The notes beneath the pieces were generated by a model that saw only the letters and a list, made by a program, of their open reading frames with translations, had not been told where the DNA came from and made no database searches. From positions 3,438-54,491 of the forward strand of contig NZ_BBPM01000051.1 in assembly GCF_000787775.1 (NCBI RefSeq): a DNA stretch of 51,054 bases. The letters run 5' to 3'. Position 1 is the first letter of the stretch; each line of letters begins with the position of its first letter. Positions 8,941 to 17,363 of this stretch are shown here, one piece after another. Source of the stretch: Streptacidiphilus carbonis (GTDB taxonomy: Bacteria; Actinomycetota; Actinomycetes; Streptomycetales; Streptomycetaceae). Both the position numbers and the translations under genes were made by a program.

Positions 8941-10026
8941 TCAGTTCACACAGGCGTCGAGCACCTGCTCGTACTCCTCGCACCACCACACCAGCTGCGC
9001 CGCCGCCGCCGGGAACAGCGGGTCCGCCCGCTCGTCCCGGCGCTGGTAGCGCCAGCGCAGGATCCAGAAGTCGTTCAGCCGCTCCCACCAGACCCGGTGC
9101 ACCGCGGCGGCCAGGTGCTCCGGGCTGCTGCCGGAGGCCTCCCGGTAGCCGCGGGCGTAGTGCCGCACCCGGGACAGGTCCAGCACCCCGGTCTCGGGGT
9201 GGTTGAAGAACAGCGTCGAGGCCCGGACCGCCTCCTCGGCGCAGGGCTTGACCCCCAGCCGGTCCCAGTCCAGCACCGCCACCGGCTCCGCCGCTCCGTG
9301 CCCCGGGTCCCCCGCGGCGGACGCCGGATAGAGCAGGTTCAGGTGGTGGAAGTCGCCGTGCACCCAGCCGGACGGCGGCGCCGCGTCCGGCTGCGGCCTG
9401 CGGTGCCGGTACCGCGCCAGCAGCTCGCGGCGCTCCCGCAGCCGCTCCCTGGCCAGGGCGTCGAAGGGCTCCTGCGGGGTCCGCAGCTGCGAGCGTTCCA
9501 GCAGCTCCGCGATGGTCTGCTCGGTCCGCGCCGGATCGGCGCAGGGCAGCGAGCGCGGTTGCGGCACCGGCGGGTGCAGCTCGGCCAGGGTGGCGTGGAT
9601 CCGTCCGAGCAGTGTGCCGAGCGCCGCGCACTGCTCCCGGTCCAGCGAGCGGCCGGTGCGGTGGGACCCCTCGACCCAGGGGAACAGCGCGTAGCGGCGC
9701 CCGCGCAGCAGCACACTGCTGCGGCCGTCCCTGGCGGTGAGCGGGGGAGCGGTCGGCAGGCCGCGGTCGCGCAGCGCCGCTATGGCCCGGTGCTGGGCCG
9801 CGATCGCCGCGCCGGAGGCGTGCCCGGCGTCGTCCAGGTACTGCTTGAGGAAGTAGCCGCCGTGCGGCCCGCTGATCCGGACCCCCCGGTTGAGCAGGCC
9901 CTGGCTGACCCGCTCCACCGTCAGCTCCGGGTAGGCGTCGGGGAGGTCGTAGCGCTCCAGCACCCCGGCGACCGGGATCCCGTGCACCCTGTCCAGCAGC
10001 CCCGCCCGCGTCTGAGCCTGCGTCAC
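8941..10026 (-). CDS. APH/choline-kinase-like phosphotransferase
   Basis: Phosphotransferase-enzyme family protein of 361 aa with the aminoglycoside-phosphotransferase fold. The N-lobe contains an ATP-site strand (GGYFLKQYLDD). The C-lobe carries the catalytic loop SGWVHGDFHHLNLL (H-G-D-F..N) and the metal-binding segment VAVLDWDRLGV. The C-terminal part is helical and Trp-rich. Start: a TAGCAT hexamer lies 7 nt before GTG 10026, so this is preferred over upstream in-frame codons. It lies between a kinase pair and a DosR-like regulator. The small-molecule substrate cannot be predicted; resistance, sugar and choline kinases share the fold. Confidence 0.85.
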   Translation of the reverse strand: MTQAQTRAGLLDRVHGIPVAGVLERYDLPDAYPELTVERVSQGLLNRGVRISGPHGGYFLKQYLDDAGHASGAAIAAQHRAIAALRDRGLPTAPPLTARDGRSSVLLRGRRYALFPWVEGSHRTGRSLDREQCAALGTLLGRIHATLAELHPPVPQPRSLPCADPARTEQTIAELLERSQLRTPQEPFDALARERLRERRELLARYRHRRPQPDAAPPSGWVHGDFHHLNLLYPASAAGDPGHGAAEPVAVLDWDRLGVKPCAEEAVRASTLFFNHPETGVLDLSRVRHYARGYREASGSSPEHLAAAVHRVWWERLNDFWILRWRYQRRDERADPLFPAAAAQLVWWCEEYEQVLDACVN

Positions 10027-10033
10027 GGTGCCG

Positions 10034-10039
10034 ATGCTA
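10034..10039 (-). promoter_or_regulatory. -10-like hexamer for leaderless phosphotransferase mRNA
   Basis: On the minus strand TAGCAT is followed after 7 nt by GTG at 10026; no Shine-Dalgarno is present. Confidence 0.5.
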
Positions 10040-10099
10040 CTGCTGATGCGCGTGGGACACGTGTTCACTTGACAGCGGAGCCGTCGATCTGATCCGGTG

Positions 10100-10753
10100 T
10101 CAGCGCTCCTCGGCGTGCAGCTTCGCGACGTACGCCGCGGCCTGGGTGCGGCGCTCCATCCCGAGCTTGGCCAGCAGGCTGGAGACGTAGTTCTTCACGG
10201 TCTTCTCGGCCAGGTGCAGTTCGTTGCCGATCTGCCGGTTGGTCATCCCCTCGCCGATCAGGTCGAGGATCCTCCGCTCCTGCTTGGTCAGCCCGCTCAG
10301 CCGCTCGTCCTCCTGCGAGCCCTCGCGCAGCCGGGCCAGCACCTGGCCGGTGGCCACCGGGTCCAGCAGCGACTTCCCCGCGGCGACGTCGCGCACCGCC
10401 GACAGCAGGTCGGTGCCGCGGATCGCCTTGAGGACGTAGCCGGCCGCCCCGGCCATGATCGCGTCGAACAGCGCCTCGTCGTCGGAGAAGGAGGTGAGCA
10501 TCAGGCACTTGATCTCCGGCTGCCGCGAGCGGATCTCCCGGCACACCTCCACCCCGCTGCCGTCCGGCAGCCGCACGTCCAGCACGGCCACGTCGGGGCG
10601 GGTCGCCGGGATGCGGTTGAGCGCCTCGGCGGCGGTGCCGGCCTCGCCGACGATCTCGATGTCGTCCTCCAGCGAGAGCAGCTCATGGACGCCGCGGCGG
10701 ACCACCTCATGGTCATCCAGAAGAAAAACCCTGATATGCCCGGATTGTGTCAT
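10100..10753 (-). CDS. NarL/LuxR-family response regulator, DosR/DevR-like
   Basis: Two-component response regulator of 217 aa, the same length as mycobacterial DosR. The receiver domain (about 6-120) shows acidic pocket Asp13-Asp14, phospho-acceptor Asp59 (VAVLDVRLPDG), Thr87 and Lys109. The LuxR-type HTH (about 150-212) contains LTKQERRILDLIGEGMTNRQ and the recognition-helix segment EKTVKNYVSSLLAKLGMERR, almost the DosR sequence. No sensor kinase gene is adjacent, so it is an orphan here. It is transcribed divergently from the bkd operon across a 287-bp region with two palindromes. ATG 10753 is preceded by GAATCT with a 6-nt gap, possibly leaderless. Regulation of the bkd genes by it is inference only. 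Confidence 0.92.
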   Translation of the reverse strand: MTQSGHIRVFLLDDHEVVRRGVHELLSLEDDIEIVGEAGTAAEALNRIPATRPDVAVLDVRLPDGSGVEVCREIRSRQPEIKCLMLTSFSDDEALFDAIMAGAAGYVLKAIRGTDLLSAVRDVAAGKSLLDPVATGQVLARLREGSQEDERLSGLTKQERRILDLIGEGMTNRQIGNELHLAEKTVKNYVSSLLAKLGMERRTQAAAYVAKLHAEER

Positions 10754-10845
10754 GGCACAAGATTCGCACAGCACATCCCGGCCCACGCGCGGGAATGGCA
10801 GGAAATAGCCTGATTTGCCATGGGGCGGGGTACTCGGAGGTTACA

Positions 10846-10884
10846 AGGACGTCCTACCAGCGGAGCGGCAGGCCCTTCCGCTGG
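10846..10884. promoter_or_regulatory. Two palindromes in the regulator/bkd intergenic region
   Basis: AGGACGTCCT (10846-10855) is a perfect 10-bp palindrome. Immediately after it, CCAGCGGA (10857-10864) and TCCGCTGG (10877-10884) form an 8-bp inverted repeat with a 12-nt loop. They lie between the divergent response regulator and bkdA and are candidate operator or mRNA-leader structures. The GGAC/GTCC core is loosely reminiscent of DosR boxes but does not match their full consensus. Confidence 0.35.
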
Positions 10885-11040
10885 GTAACGTTCTCCTGCA
10901 GGATCAGGGCACCACCAACCGCTGGTCCGCACCCCGCGCACACCCCGCGCAGCGAGTACGGAGACGGCGACCGGACCGGTGGCCGGCACTGGCCCTTACC
11001 CAGGGTTGCAGGCGGAGACCGGAGAGACCGAGGAGTGAAC

Positions 11041-12201
11041 GTGACCGTCGACAGCACGGCCGGGGCGCCCACCACCGCCCCCGCCCACGGTAGCCCCGCC
11101 GACGCGGGTCCACCGGAGCTGGTACAGCTGCTCACCCCCGAGGGGGAACGGGTCGACCACCCCGCCTACTCGCTGGAGACCACTCCGGAAGAGCTGCGCT
11201 CCATCTACCGGGACCTGGTCCTGGTACGTCGCTTCGACTCGGAGGCGACCTCGCTGCAGCGCCAGGGCGAGCTGGGCCTGTGGGCCTCGCTGCTGGGCCA
11301 GGAAGCGGCCCAGGTCGGCTCGGGACGGGCGATGCGCCCCACCGACTACGCCTTCCCGACCTACCGTGAGCACGGTGTGGCCTGGTGCAAGGGCGTGGAC
11401 CCGCTGAACCTGCTGGGGATGTTCCGCGGTGTGAACCACGGCGGCTGGGACCCCAACGAAAAGAACTTCCACCTGTACACCATCGTGATCGGCTCGCAGA
11501 CGCTGCACGCGACCGGCTACGCGATGGGCATCACCAAGGACGGCGCGGACGACGCGGTGATCGCCTACTTCGGCGACGGCGCCTCCAGCCAGGGCGACGT
11601 GTCCGAGGCGTTCACCTTCGCCTCGGTCTACCAGGCCCCGGTGGTGTTCTTCTGCCAGAACAACCAGTGGGCCATCTCCGAGCCCACCGAGAAGCAGACC
11701 CGGGTGCCGCTCTACCAGCGCGCCTCCGGCTTCGGCTTCCCCGGTGTGCGGGTGGACGGCAACGACGTGCTGGCCTGCCTGGCGGTCACCCGCTGGGCGC
11801 TGGACCACGCCCGTACCGGGCAGGGTCCGGTGCTGATCGAGGCGTTCACCTATCGGATGGGCGCCCACACCACCTCGGACGACCCGACCCGCTACCGGAT
11901 CGCCGAGGAGCTGGAGTCCTGGAAGCTCAAGGACCCCATCGAGCGCCTGAAGGCCTACCTGGTCCGCGAGGGCTGGGCCGACAGCGCCTTCCTGGAGTCG
12001 GTGGAGGCCGAGAGCGAGCAGCTGGCCCGCCGGGTCCGCGAGGGCGTGCGCACCATGCCGGACCCCGACCCGAGCTCGATCTTCGAGAACGTGTACGCGG
12101 AGGGGCACGCCCTGGTGGACGAGGAGCGCGAGGGCTACCTGGCCTACGCGTCCTCCTTCGTGGGCGCGGCGGCTGAGATCACGGACGGGGAGGACGACTG
12201 A
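11041..12201 (+). CDS. bkdA: 2-oxo acid dehydrogenase E1 alpha subunit (branched-chain type)
   Basis: Thiamine-diphosphate-dependent E1 alpha of the branched-chain 2-oxo acid (or pyruvate) dehydrogenase complex, 386 aa. It decarboxylates the keto acid and, with E1 beta, acylates the lipoyl group of E2. The ThDP/Mg motif is GDGASSQGDVSEAF followed by VFFCQNNQWAIS. The phosphorylation-loop region YRMGAHTTSDDPTRYR is present. GTG 11041 is chosen because AGGAG lies 5 nt upstream; GTG 11035 overlaps that ribosome site. The first gene of a three-gene operon (E1 alpha, E1 beta, E2) with no E3 gene alongside. In streptomycetes such sets supply branched acyl-CoA starters for fatty acids and polyketides (family knowledge). 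Confidence 0.92.
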   Translation: MTVDSTAGAPTTAPAHGSPADAGPPELVQLLTPEGERVDHPAYSLETTPEELRSIYRDLVLVRRFDSEATSLQRQGELGLWASLLGQEAAQVGSGRAMRPTDYAFPTYREHGVAWCKGVDPLNLLGMFRGVNHGGWDPNEKNFHLYTIVIGSQTLHATGYAMGITKDGADDAVIAYFGDGASSQGDVSEAFTFASVYQAPVVFFCQNNQWAISEPTEKQTRVPLYQRASGFGFPGVRVDGNDVLACLAVTRWALDHARTGQGPVLIEAFTYRMGAHTTSDDPTRYRIAEELESWKLKDPIERLKAYLVREGWADSAFLESVEAESEQLARRVREGVRTMPDPDPSSIFENVYAEGHALVDEEREGYLAYASSFVGAAAEITDGEDD

Positions 12202-13199
12202 TGGCGGTCGAGCCGGAATTCGATAAGCCGGTCACCATGGTGAAGGCGCTCAACGAGGCGCTGCGCCGCTCCCTGGACGAGAACCCCAAGACCCTGGTCA
12301 TGGGCGAGGACGTGGGCCGCCTCGGGGGCGTGTTCCGGGTCACCGACGGACTGCACAAGGACTTCGGCGAGGAGCGGGTGATCGACACCCCGCTGGCCGA
12401 GTCCGGCATCGTCGGCACCGCGATCGGCCTGGCGCTGCGCGGGTACCGCCCGGTGGTGGAGATCCAGTTCGACGGGTTCGTGTACCCGGCGTTCGACCAG
12501 ATCGTCACCCAGCTGGCCAAGATGCACGCCCGGGCGCTGGGCCACATCAAGCTCCCGGTCACCATCCGGATCCCGTTCGCGGGCGGCATCGGCGCGGTCG
12601 AGCACCACAGCGAGTCGCACGAGGCGTACTTCGCGCACACCGCCGGGCTCAAGGTGGTCGCCCCCTCCAACCCGGCGGACGCGCACTGGATGCTGCGGCA
12701 GGCCATCGCCAGCGACGACCCGGTGGTCTTCCTGGAGCCCAAGCGGCGCTACTGGGACAAGGCCGTGCTGGACCCGACCGGCGCTCCGGCGCTGGGGCTG
12801 CACCAGGCCAGGGTCGCCCGCTCCGGCAGCGACCTGACCCTGGTGGCCTACGGGCCGATGGTCAAGGTCTGCCTGGAAGCGGCCGAGGCCGCCGCCGAGG
12901 ACGGGCTGAAGCTGGAGGTCGTGGACCTGCGCTCGCTGTCCCCGATCGACTTCGACACCCTGGAGCAGTCGGTCAAGCGCACCGGCCGCGCCGTGGTGGT
13001 GCACGAGGCCCCGGTCTTCCTGGGCATGGGCGCGGAGCTGGCGGCGCGGATCACCGAGCGCTGCTTCTACTCGCTGGAGGCCCCGGTGCTGCGCGTCGGC
13101 GGCTACTTCGCCCCCTACCCGCCGTCACGGGTCGAGGACGCCTTCCTGCCGGACCTGGACCGGGTGCTCGACGCCGTCGACCGCGCCATGGCCTTCTGA
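12201..13199 (+). CDS. bkdB: 2-oxo acid dehydrogenase E1 beta subunit
   Basis: E1 beta of 332 aa, forming the alpha2beta2 heterotetramer with the upstream product. Transketolase-like pyrimidine domain: VMGEDVGRLGGVFRVTDGL, DTPLAESGIVGTAIGLALRG and FAGGIGAVEHHSESHEAYF. The C-terminal transketolase domain has VVDLRSLSPIDFDTL and VHEAPVFLGMGAE. Its ATG overlaps the E1 alpha stop by one base (TGATG) and is preceded by GGGGAGG, so the subunits are translated in fixed ratio. Usual family length. Substrate choice (branched-chain versus pyruvate) rests on the separate E1 alpha/E1 beta arrangement and is less certain than the family itself. Confidence 0.92.
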   Translation: MAVEPEFDKPVTMVKALNEALRRSLDENPKTLVMGEDVGRLGGVFRVTDGLHKDFGEERVIDTPLAESGIVGTAIGLALRGYRPVVEIQFDGFVYPAFDQIVTQLAKMHARALGHIKLPVTIRIPFAGGIGAVEHHSESHEAYFAHTAGLKVVAPSNPADAHWMLRQAIASDDPVVFLEPKRRYWDKAVLDPTGAPALGLHQARVARSGSDLTLVAYGPMVKVCLEAAEAAAEDGLKLEVVDLRSLSPIDFDTLEQSVKRTGRAVVVHEAPVFLGMGAELAARITERCFYSLEAPVLRVGGYFAPYPPSRVEDAFLPDLDRVLDAVDRAMAF

Positions 13200-13216
13200 G
13201 GGGTTGAGGAGACGTC

Positions 13217-14662
13217 ATGACGACAGCAGTCGAGTCGGTACGGCAGTTCAAGATGCCCGATGTGGGCGAGGGGCTGACCGAGGCCGAGATCCTGAAGTGG
13301 TACGTCCAGCCCGGTGACACGGTCAGCGACGGACAGGTGGTCTGCGAGGTCGAGACCGCCAAGGCGGCCGTCGAGCTGCCGATCCCGTTCGACGGGGTGG
13401 TCCGCGAGCTGTTCTTCGACGAGGGCACCACGGTCGACGTCGGCCAGGTGATCATCACCGTGGCCGTGGCCGGGGGTTCCGCCCCCGCCGAGGCACCGGC
13501 GGAGGTCGCCTCCGAGCCTGCGGCCGCGTCCGAGGAGTCCGAGCCCGAGCGCCGCGAGGTGCTGGTCGGCTACGGCCCCCGCTCCGGCGCCTCCCGGCGC
13601 CGCCCCCGCAAGGTGGCGCTCACCCCGCCCGCGACAGTCCCGGCGACCGCCCCGGCAGCGGTGCAGGCGCCGGCCCCTGCGCCGGCCCTGGCGGTCCCGG
13701 CGGCTCCGGCCGCCGCGCCCGCAGCCCCGGCCGCCCCGGCGGACGGGGAGCGCCCGCTGGCCAAGCCGCCGGTGCGCAAGCTGGCCAAGGACCTGGGCAT
13801 CGACCTGCGCACGGTCACCCCGACCGGCCCGCACGGGACCATCACCCGGGAGGACGTCCACGCCGTCGCGGCTCCCGCAGCCCCGGCCGCCGCCCCCGCC
13901 CCGGTGCCGGCCGCCGCCCCCGCGGCCACCGCCGTCACCACCGCCGTGACCAGTGCCGACGGTGACCTGCGGGTCCCGATCAAGGGTGTCCGCAAGGCCA
14001 CCGCGCAGGCCATGGTGGCCTCGGCGTTCACCGCGCCGCATGTCACCGAGTGGGTGCAGGTGGACGTCACCCGCACGATGAAGCTGGTGCGCAGCCTCAA
14101 GGCCAGCGGCGAGCTGGGCCCGAACGTCAGGGTCAGTCCGCTGCTCCTGGTCGCCCGGGCGCTGCTGACCGCGATCCGCAGGCACCCGGAGGCCAACGCC
14201 GCCTGGGACGAGGCCAACCAGGAGATCGTGGTGAAGCGCCGGGTCAACCTCGGCATCGCCGCGGCCACCCCGCGCGGGCTGATCGTCCCCAACATCAAGG
14301 ACGCCGGCTCGCAGACCCTGACCGAGCTGGCGCAGTCGCTGACCGCGCTGATCGAGACGGCCCGCGAGGGCCGGACCTCGCCGGCGGACATGCAGGGTGG
14401 CACGGTCACCATCACCAACGTCGGCGTCTTCGGCGTCGACTCGGGCACCCCGATCCTCAACCCGGGCGAGGCCGCCATCCTGGCCTTCGGCCAGGTCAGG
14501 GAGCTGCCCTGGGTGCACAAGGGCCGGGTGGTGCCGCGACTGGTGACCACGCTGGCGCTCTCCTTCGACCACCGCATGGTCGACGGCGAGCTCGGCTCCC
14601 GGGTGCTCGCCGACACGGCGGCGATTCTGGAGCAGCCCAAACGCCTCATCAGCTGGGGTTGA
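13217..14662 (+). CDS. bkdC: 2-oxo acid dehydrogenase E2 (dihydrolipoamide acyltransferase)
   Basis: E2 core subunit of 481 aa. Residues about 9-85 form one lipoyl domain with lipoyl Lys49 in VETAKAAVELP. An Ala/Pro/Val-rich flexible linker follows (about 90-175), then a peripheral-subunit-binding domain (PPVRKLAKDLGIDLRTVTP, about 178-215), a second Ala/Pro linker, and the catalytic acyltransferase domain (about 250-481) with the active-site motif SFDHRMVDG (His452, Asp456). GAGGAG lies just upstream of the ATG. The basic segment SRRRPRK in the first linker is notable. A hairpin about 30 bp downstream probably terminates the operon. Confidence 0.93.
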   Translation: MTTAVESVRQFKMPDVGEGLTEAEILKWYVQPGDTVSDGQVVCEVETAKAAVELPIPFDGVVRELFFDEGTTVDVGQVIITVAVAGGSAPAEAPAEVASEPAAASEESEPERREVLVGYGPRSGASRRRPRKVALTPPATVPATAPAAVQAPAPAPALAVPAAPAAAPAAPAAPADGERPLAKPPVRKLAKDLGIDLRTVTPTGPHGTITREDVHAVAAPAAPAAAPAPVPAAAPAATAVTTAVTSADGDLRVPIKGVRKATAQAMVASAFTAPHVTEWVQVDVTRTMKLVRSLKASGELGPNVRVSPLLLVARALLTAIRRHPEANAAWDEANQEIVVKRRVNLGIAAATPRGLIVPNIKDAGSQTLTELAQSLTALIETAREGRTSPADMQGGTVTITNVGVFGVDSGTPILNPGEAAILAFGQVRELPWVHKGRVVPRLVTTLALSFDHRMVDGELGSRVLADTAAILEQPKRLISWG

Positions 14663-14692
14663 CGGGCTTCGCCACTTACGGGTGAAGGCTGA

Positions 14693-14715
14693 TCGGGTGA
14701 CGCGTGGTCGCCCGA
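14693..14715 (+). terminator. Hairpin after the bkd operon
   Basis: CGGGTGAC (14694-14701) pairs with GTCGCCCG (14707-14714), with one G-U pair, a 5-nt loop and a flanking T-A pair. There is no T tract, common for streptomycete terminators. It lies 31 bp beyond the E2 stop. Confidence 0.45.
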
Positions 14716-14722
14716 GGCCGGT

Positions 14723-14769
14723 GGGTACTCCTTCGCGGACCACGTTTCCCGAGGGGTGGAGGAGTACCC
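14723..14769 (+). promoter_or_regulatory. Inverted repeat that can mask the M64 peptidase ribosome site
   Basis: GGGTACTCC (14723-14731) is the exact reverse complement of GGAGTACCC (14761-14769). The 3' arm contains half of the Shine-Dalgarno GGAGGAG (14758-14764) for ATG 14771. Inside the 29-nt loop CCAC and GTGG could add a second short stem. Candidate translational control structure. Confidence 0.4.
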
Positions 14770-14770
14770 G

Positions 14771-15880
14771 ATGCGACCGAAGGCCCATGCCTTGGTCCTG
14801 TCCGTTTCCGTGCTGCTGATGGTGCTCGCGCTGCTGGCGCGGGGGCCGGCACGAGCCGCGGCGGCCGGTTCCGGAACGCTGGTGGTGAACAACGGCGATC
14901 CGGGGAAGCGGATCACCCTGGTCCTTCTGGGCGACGGCTATACGGCCGCCGACCTGCCCCGTTTCCGGGAGCAGGCGGCGGCCGTGTGGCAGGCGCTGAC
15001 CGAGGTGGAACCTTTCCGCACGTACCAGCACTTCTTCGACGTCCGCCGGGTGGACGTCGTCTCCCCGCAGTCGGGGCTGCACCGGGGCTCGCCGCTGGGC
15101 ATGCACTTCGGCTGCGACGGCATCGCCCGGCTGCTGTGCGCCGACGACTCCGCGGTGGCCGGCCACGCGGGCGAACCGTCCGGTCCCCAGTACACCCTGG
15201 CGCTCGCCGACTCGACCGAGTACGGCGGCGAGGGCGGCGGGGCGACGACCACGCTGGCGGCCGGGTCCCCGGACGCGGCGCAGATCATCCAGCACGAGAT
15301 GGGGCACACCGTCGGCGCCCTGGGCGACGAGTACGACTCGGCCCCCGCCGACAGCTCCTACCCCAACCTCTCCTCGAAGGGCGCCGGCGCGATGCGCGCC
15401 GACCGGGTCAAGTGGTGGCGCTGGCTGGGCGCGGCCGACCCCAGCGGCGGCACGGTCGGCGCGTACCGCAGCGGCAACGGCCTGTACCGGCCTACCAAGG
15501 ACTCGATCATGCGGACCCTGGGCGGCGTCTACAACCTGCCGTCCCGGGAGGCGATCATCGAGTCGGTCTACCGCCAGGTCTCTCCGGTCGACCATGTCGC
15601 CCCGGCCGCCGGCACCGTGGCCGGGCTGCCGAAGCTCCAGGTCTTCCCGCTGGCGCTGGCCGGCGGCCGCCGGCTCCAGGTGAGCTGGCGGGTGGACGGG
15701 CGCCCCGCCCCCGCGGCCGCGGTCAGCGGCGACACCCTGGACCCGACCCGGCTGGGCATCGGCCCCGGGCGGACCTGCACGGTCGCGGTGACGGTACGGG
15801 ACACCACGCCCTGGGTGCGGGACGAGGCCTTCCGGGCGGGCTCGATGACCCGGACGGTCACCTGGAGCCTGCGGGGCTGA
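14771..15880 (+). CDS. Secreted M64-family metallopeptidase
   Basis: Protein of 369 aa of peptidase family M64 (IgA-peptidase type). A signal peptide is clear: MRPKAHALVL, then a hydrophobic core and an Ala-rich cleavage region near residue 30. The zinc site is HEMGHTVGALGDEY, with His175, Glu176 and His179, plus the downstream Asp/Glu characteristic of the family. The start of the catalytic domain reads ITLVLLGDGYTAADLPRFRE. The C-terminal about 90 residues look like a small beta domain. GGAGGAG precedes the ATG by 7 nt; the in-frame GTG at 14756 has no such site. Exported; substrate unknown. Confidence 0.88.
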   Translation: MRPKAHALVLSVSVLLMVLALLARGPARAAAAGSGTLVVNNGDPGKRITLVLLGDGYTAADLPRFREQAAAVWQALTEVEPFRTYQHFFDVRRVDVVSPQSGLHRGSPLGMHFGCDGIARLLCADDSAVAGHAGEPSGPQYTLALADSTEYGGEGGGATTTLAAGSPDAAQIIQHEMGHTVGALGDEYDSAPADSSYPNLSSKGAGAMRADRVKWWRWLGAADPSGGTVGAYRSGNGLYRPTKDSIMRTLGGVYNLPSREAIIESVYRQVSPVDHVAPAAGTVAGLPKLQVFPLALAGGRRLQVSWRVDGRPAPAAAVSGDTLDPTRLGIGPGRTCTVAVTVRDTTPWVRDEAFRAGSMTRTVTWSLRG

Positions 15881-15918
15881 GCGTGTGCCCCGCTGCCGGG
15901 AGCGAATTCATCCCACCA

Positions 15919-15924
15919 TAGGAT
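15919..15924 (+). promoter_or_regulatory. -10-like hexamer for MFS gene
   Basis: TAGGAT ends 9 nt before ATG 15934, with no Shine-Dalgarno in between. Confidence 0.4.
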
Positions 15925-15933
15925 GGCGGCACT

Positions 15934-17358
15934 ATGCCTGCCGACCCCGGCGTCTCCACGTCCGCAACCGTGTCCCCGTCCGCATCGGCCGCGGTACCGG
16001 CCCAGCCGCTCAGGGCAGCAGCCGCCCGGACCACCGCGGTACCGGGGGCCTGGGCGGCGTGGGGCATCGGCGTCGCCGTCTACGTCCTCGCCGTGGTGCA
16101 CCGCACCAGCCTGGGCGTGGCCGGACTGGACGCCGCGGCCCGCTTCGGCATCGGCGCCTCCGCGCTGTCGACCTTCTCCATCCTCCAGGTGCTGGTCTAC
16201 GCCGGGATGCAGATACCCGTCGGCCTGCTGGTGGACCGGCTGGGGCCGCGCCGGGTGCTCAGCGGCGGGCTGCTGCTGCTCACCGCGGGCCAGCTCGGCT
16301 TCGCCTTCTCCACCGCGTTCACCCCGGCGCTGGTGTCGAGGGCGGTCCTCGGCTGCGGCGACGCGATGACCTTCGTCAGCGTGCTGCGGCTCGGCTCGCG
16401 CTGGTTCCCGCCCCGCCGCAACCCCTTCATCGCCCAGCTCACCGGCCTGGTCGGCACCATGGGCAACCTGGTCAGCACCCTGGTGCTGTCCCAGGTCCTG
16501 CACAGCGCCGGCTGGACGCCGACCTTCGCCACCACCGCGCTGCTCGGCGTCGCCGTCCTCGCCATGGTGCTGCTGTTCCTGCGGGACACCCCGGACAGCC
16601 CGCGCCGGGCCTCGCTGTTCCGGCTGCCGGTGGTGGCCTCGCTGGACGGCCTGACCGAGGCGGCCCCGGCGGCGGCGCCGGCCCGGCTGCCGCTGCGCGA
16701 GCAGATCGCCGCGGCCTGGCGCGAGCCCGGGACCAGGCTCGGCCTGTGGGTGCACTTCACCACGGCCTTCCCGGCCTCGGCCTTCCTGCTGCTGTGGGGG
16801 ATGCCGTTCCTGATGTCCGGTCAGGGGATGTCCAGGGCGCTGGCCGGCTCACTGCTCAGCCTCGTCATCGTCAGCGGGGTCGGCTTCGCGCTGCTGTTCG
16901 GGCAGCTGGTGTCCCGCCGCCCCGGGGTGCGCACCCCGCTGGTGTTCACCGTGGTGCTCACCACCGGCGGCCTCTGGGGCCTGGTGCTGAGCTGGCCGGG
17001 CGACCACATCCCGATGGGCCTGCTGGTGCTGCTGACCGTGGTGATGGGCAGCAACGGCCCGGCCTCCCTGGTCGGCCTGGACTACGCCCGACCGGTGAAC
17101 CCGCCGGAGCGGATCGGCACGGCCTCCGGGATCGTCAACATGGGCGGCTTCATCGCCGCCGTGCTGGCCCTGTTCGGCATCGGCCTGGTGCTGGACCTGC
17201 TCACCCCCGGCGGCGGGGACGACTACACCCCGCACGCCTTCCGGCTCGCGTTCTGCATGCTCTACCTGCCCATGGCGCTGGGCCTGACCCAGATCCTGCG
17301 GCTGCGGCCCAAGGCGGCCCGCCGGGAGGCCGAGCTCAGGTCCGAATCCAGGGCGTGA
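15934..17358 (+). CDS. MFS transporter, 12-helix type
   Basis: Major facilitator superfamily permease of 474 aa. After an Ala/Ser/Pro-rich N-terminal tail (about 1-40), about 12 hydrophobic helices are visible. The loop between helices 2 and 3 carries the MFS signature LLVDRLGPRRVL. A longer cytoplasmic loop around residues 215-260 separates the two six-helix halves, and a basic C-terminal tail (RLRPKAARREAE) ends the protein. Substrate unknown; the sequence has the general nitrate/sugar-phosphate-like MFS pattern but no diagnostic motif. Its 3' end converges with the isomerase-like gene 5 bp away. Confidence 0.85.
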   Translation: MPADPGVSTSATVSPSASAAVPAQPLRAAAARTTAVPGAWAAWGIGVAVYVLAVVHRTSLGVAGLDAAARFGIGASALSTFSILQVLVYAGMQIPVGLLVDRLGPRRVLSGGLLLLTAGQLGFAFSTAFTPALVSRAVLGCGDAMTFVSVLRLGSRWFPPRRNPFIAQLTGLVGTMGNLVSTLVLSQVLHSAGWTPTFATTALLGVAVLAMVLLFLRDTPDSPRRASLFRLPVVASLDGLTEAAPAAAPARLPLREQIAAAWREPGTRLGLWVHFTTAFPASAFLLLWGMPFLMSGQGMSRALAGSLLSLVIVSGVGFALLFGQLVSRRPGVRTPLVFTVVLTTGGLWGLVLSWPGDHIPMGLLVLLTVVMGSNGPASLVGLDYARPVNPPERIGTASGIVNMGGFIAAVLALFGIGLVLDLLTPGGGDDYTPHAFRLAFCMLYLPMALGLTQILRLRPKAARREAELRSESRA

Positions 17359-17363
17359 CGGAT

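Noticed and set aside
13115-15595. Minus-strand frame of 826 codons opposite the E2 and M64 genes
   Set aside because: Gly/Arg/Asp-rich shadow of two well-supported genes on the plus strand.
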